A stretch of 64,000 nucleotides of DNA, taken from positions 2,108,001-2,172,000 of the forward strand of contig NZ_JAJDFX010000002.1 of the NCBI RefSeq assembly GCF_024704385.1, read 5' to 3'. Below, piece after piece: positions 63,733 through 64,000 of this stretch. The notes under the pieces were generated by a model, which was not told the origin of the DNA, did no database searches, and worked only from the letters and a program-made list of their open reading frames with translations. The position numbers and the translations under genes are program-made. The stretch is from Cellulomonas sp. P24 (GTDB taxonomy: Bacteria; Actinomycetota; Actinomycetes; Actinomycetales; Cellulomonadaceae). How positions within the stretch are numbered: the stretch's first letter is position 1; each line of letters begins with the position of its first letter.

Positions 63733-64000
63733 ATGAAGTTCCGCGTCGAGCGTGATGTCCTGGCCGACGCCGTCACCTGGACCGCCCGAACCCTGCCGAG
63801 CCGACCCCCTGTCCCGGTCCTCGCAGGCGTACGCATCGAGGCCGACGCCGCTGGCACCCTGCACCTCTCGAGCTTCGACTACGAGGTCTCGGCACGGTCC
63901 GAGATCCCTGCCGAGGTCTCCGAGCCCGGCGTCGTGCTCGTGTCCGGCCGACTCCTGGCGGAGATCTCGCGTGCGCTGCCGGCGAAGCCCGTCGACGTCG
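63733..64000 (+). CDS. dnaN: DNA polymerase III sliding clamp subunit beta, partial
   Basis: First 89 residues before the window ends. MKFRVERDVLADAVTWTARTLPSRPPVPVLAGVRIEA and LSSFDYEVSARSEIPAEV are the start of the bacterial clamp. ATG 63733 with AAGGGG seven bases upstream. Confidence 0.97.
   Translation, partial: MKFRVERDVLADAVTWTARTLPSRPPVPVLAGVRIEADAAGTLHLSSFDYEVSARSEIPAEVSEPGVVLVSGRLLAEISRALPAKPVDV

Noticed and set aside
1-64000. CRISPR arrays, tRNA, rRNA, IS elements or prophage genes
   Set aside because: No regularly spaced repeats with unique spacers, no cloverleaf candidates noticed and no transposase or phage protein motifs in any frame read.

Overview
This window is GC-rich actinobacterial chromosome ending at the replication origin. 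The gene order on the right (pcnA, a NUDIX gene, a DUF6049 gene, murJ, a pseudokinase gene, trxB, trxA, then parB, parA, rsmG, jag, yidC, yidD, rnpA, rpmH and finally dnaA, oriC, dnaN) is the one known around oriC in Mycobacterium and relatives. The middle block (ino1, a PadR gene, a class A PBP, rpsF, ssb, rpsR, rplI, dnaB) also matches actinobacterial origin-proximal order. GTG starts, four-base stop/start overlaps and leaderless -10 elements fit a high-GC Micrococcales-type organism (Cellulomonas-like is an inference). No tRNA, rRNA, CRISPR array, IS element or prophage was seen.

Layout. 1-0.8 kb: two coupled small WXG-like helical proteins, the first cut by the window edge. 0.95-5.7 kb: purB, an unrecognised gene, a uridine-kinase-like gene and hemA. 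5.7-13.0 kb: a haem run hemE-cgoX(hemY)-hemC-hemD-hemB-hemL with tightly overlapping genes; with hemA opposite, it covers glutamyl-tRNA to coproporphyrin III, but hemH and hemQ are not here. 13.0-16.4 kb: copper operon csoR-copZ-copA under a clear CsoR operator. 16.5-27.6 kb: accessory region with a secreted PhoX-type protein, glutamate decarboxylase, a CPBP protease, an acetyltransferase, a flippase/kinase-like fusion, an orphan small protein, an acyltransferase and a PAS-GGDEF diguanylate cyclase. 27.7-30 kb: threonine degradation (tdh-kbl). 30-40 kb: dnaB, a MATE gene, the rpsF-ssb-rpsR-rplI operon, the PBP gene and padR-ino1. 39.7-54 kb: moaC, an MFS gene, pcnA, the NUDIX-DUF6049-murJ operon, a pseudokinase gene, trxB-trxA, and an aminotransferase with a D-Ala-D-Ala-ligase-like gene. 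54-64 kb: partition system, five parS-like sites and oriC.

Main unusual points. (1) A family of 61-63 bp near-perfect palindromes occurs four times between 15.3 and 19.8 kb; one copy lies in frame inside copA, and the stems differ between copies by compensated changes. (2) The murJ neighbour looks like the pseudokinase and extracellular domain that are fused to MviN in mycobacteria, here as a separate gene. A second kinase-like domain sits inside a UPF0104 flippase-like protein. (3) Five conserved reading frames (MATE, PBP, the pseudokinase gene twice, parA) break at G/C homopolymers, which points to base-call errors more than to real inactivation. (4) A possible leaderless 14-codon upstream frame overlaps the hemC start. 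(5) rsmG and jag are separated by about 1.46 kb with no convincing gene but three parS-like sites.
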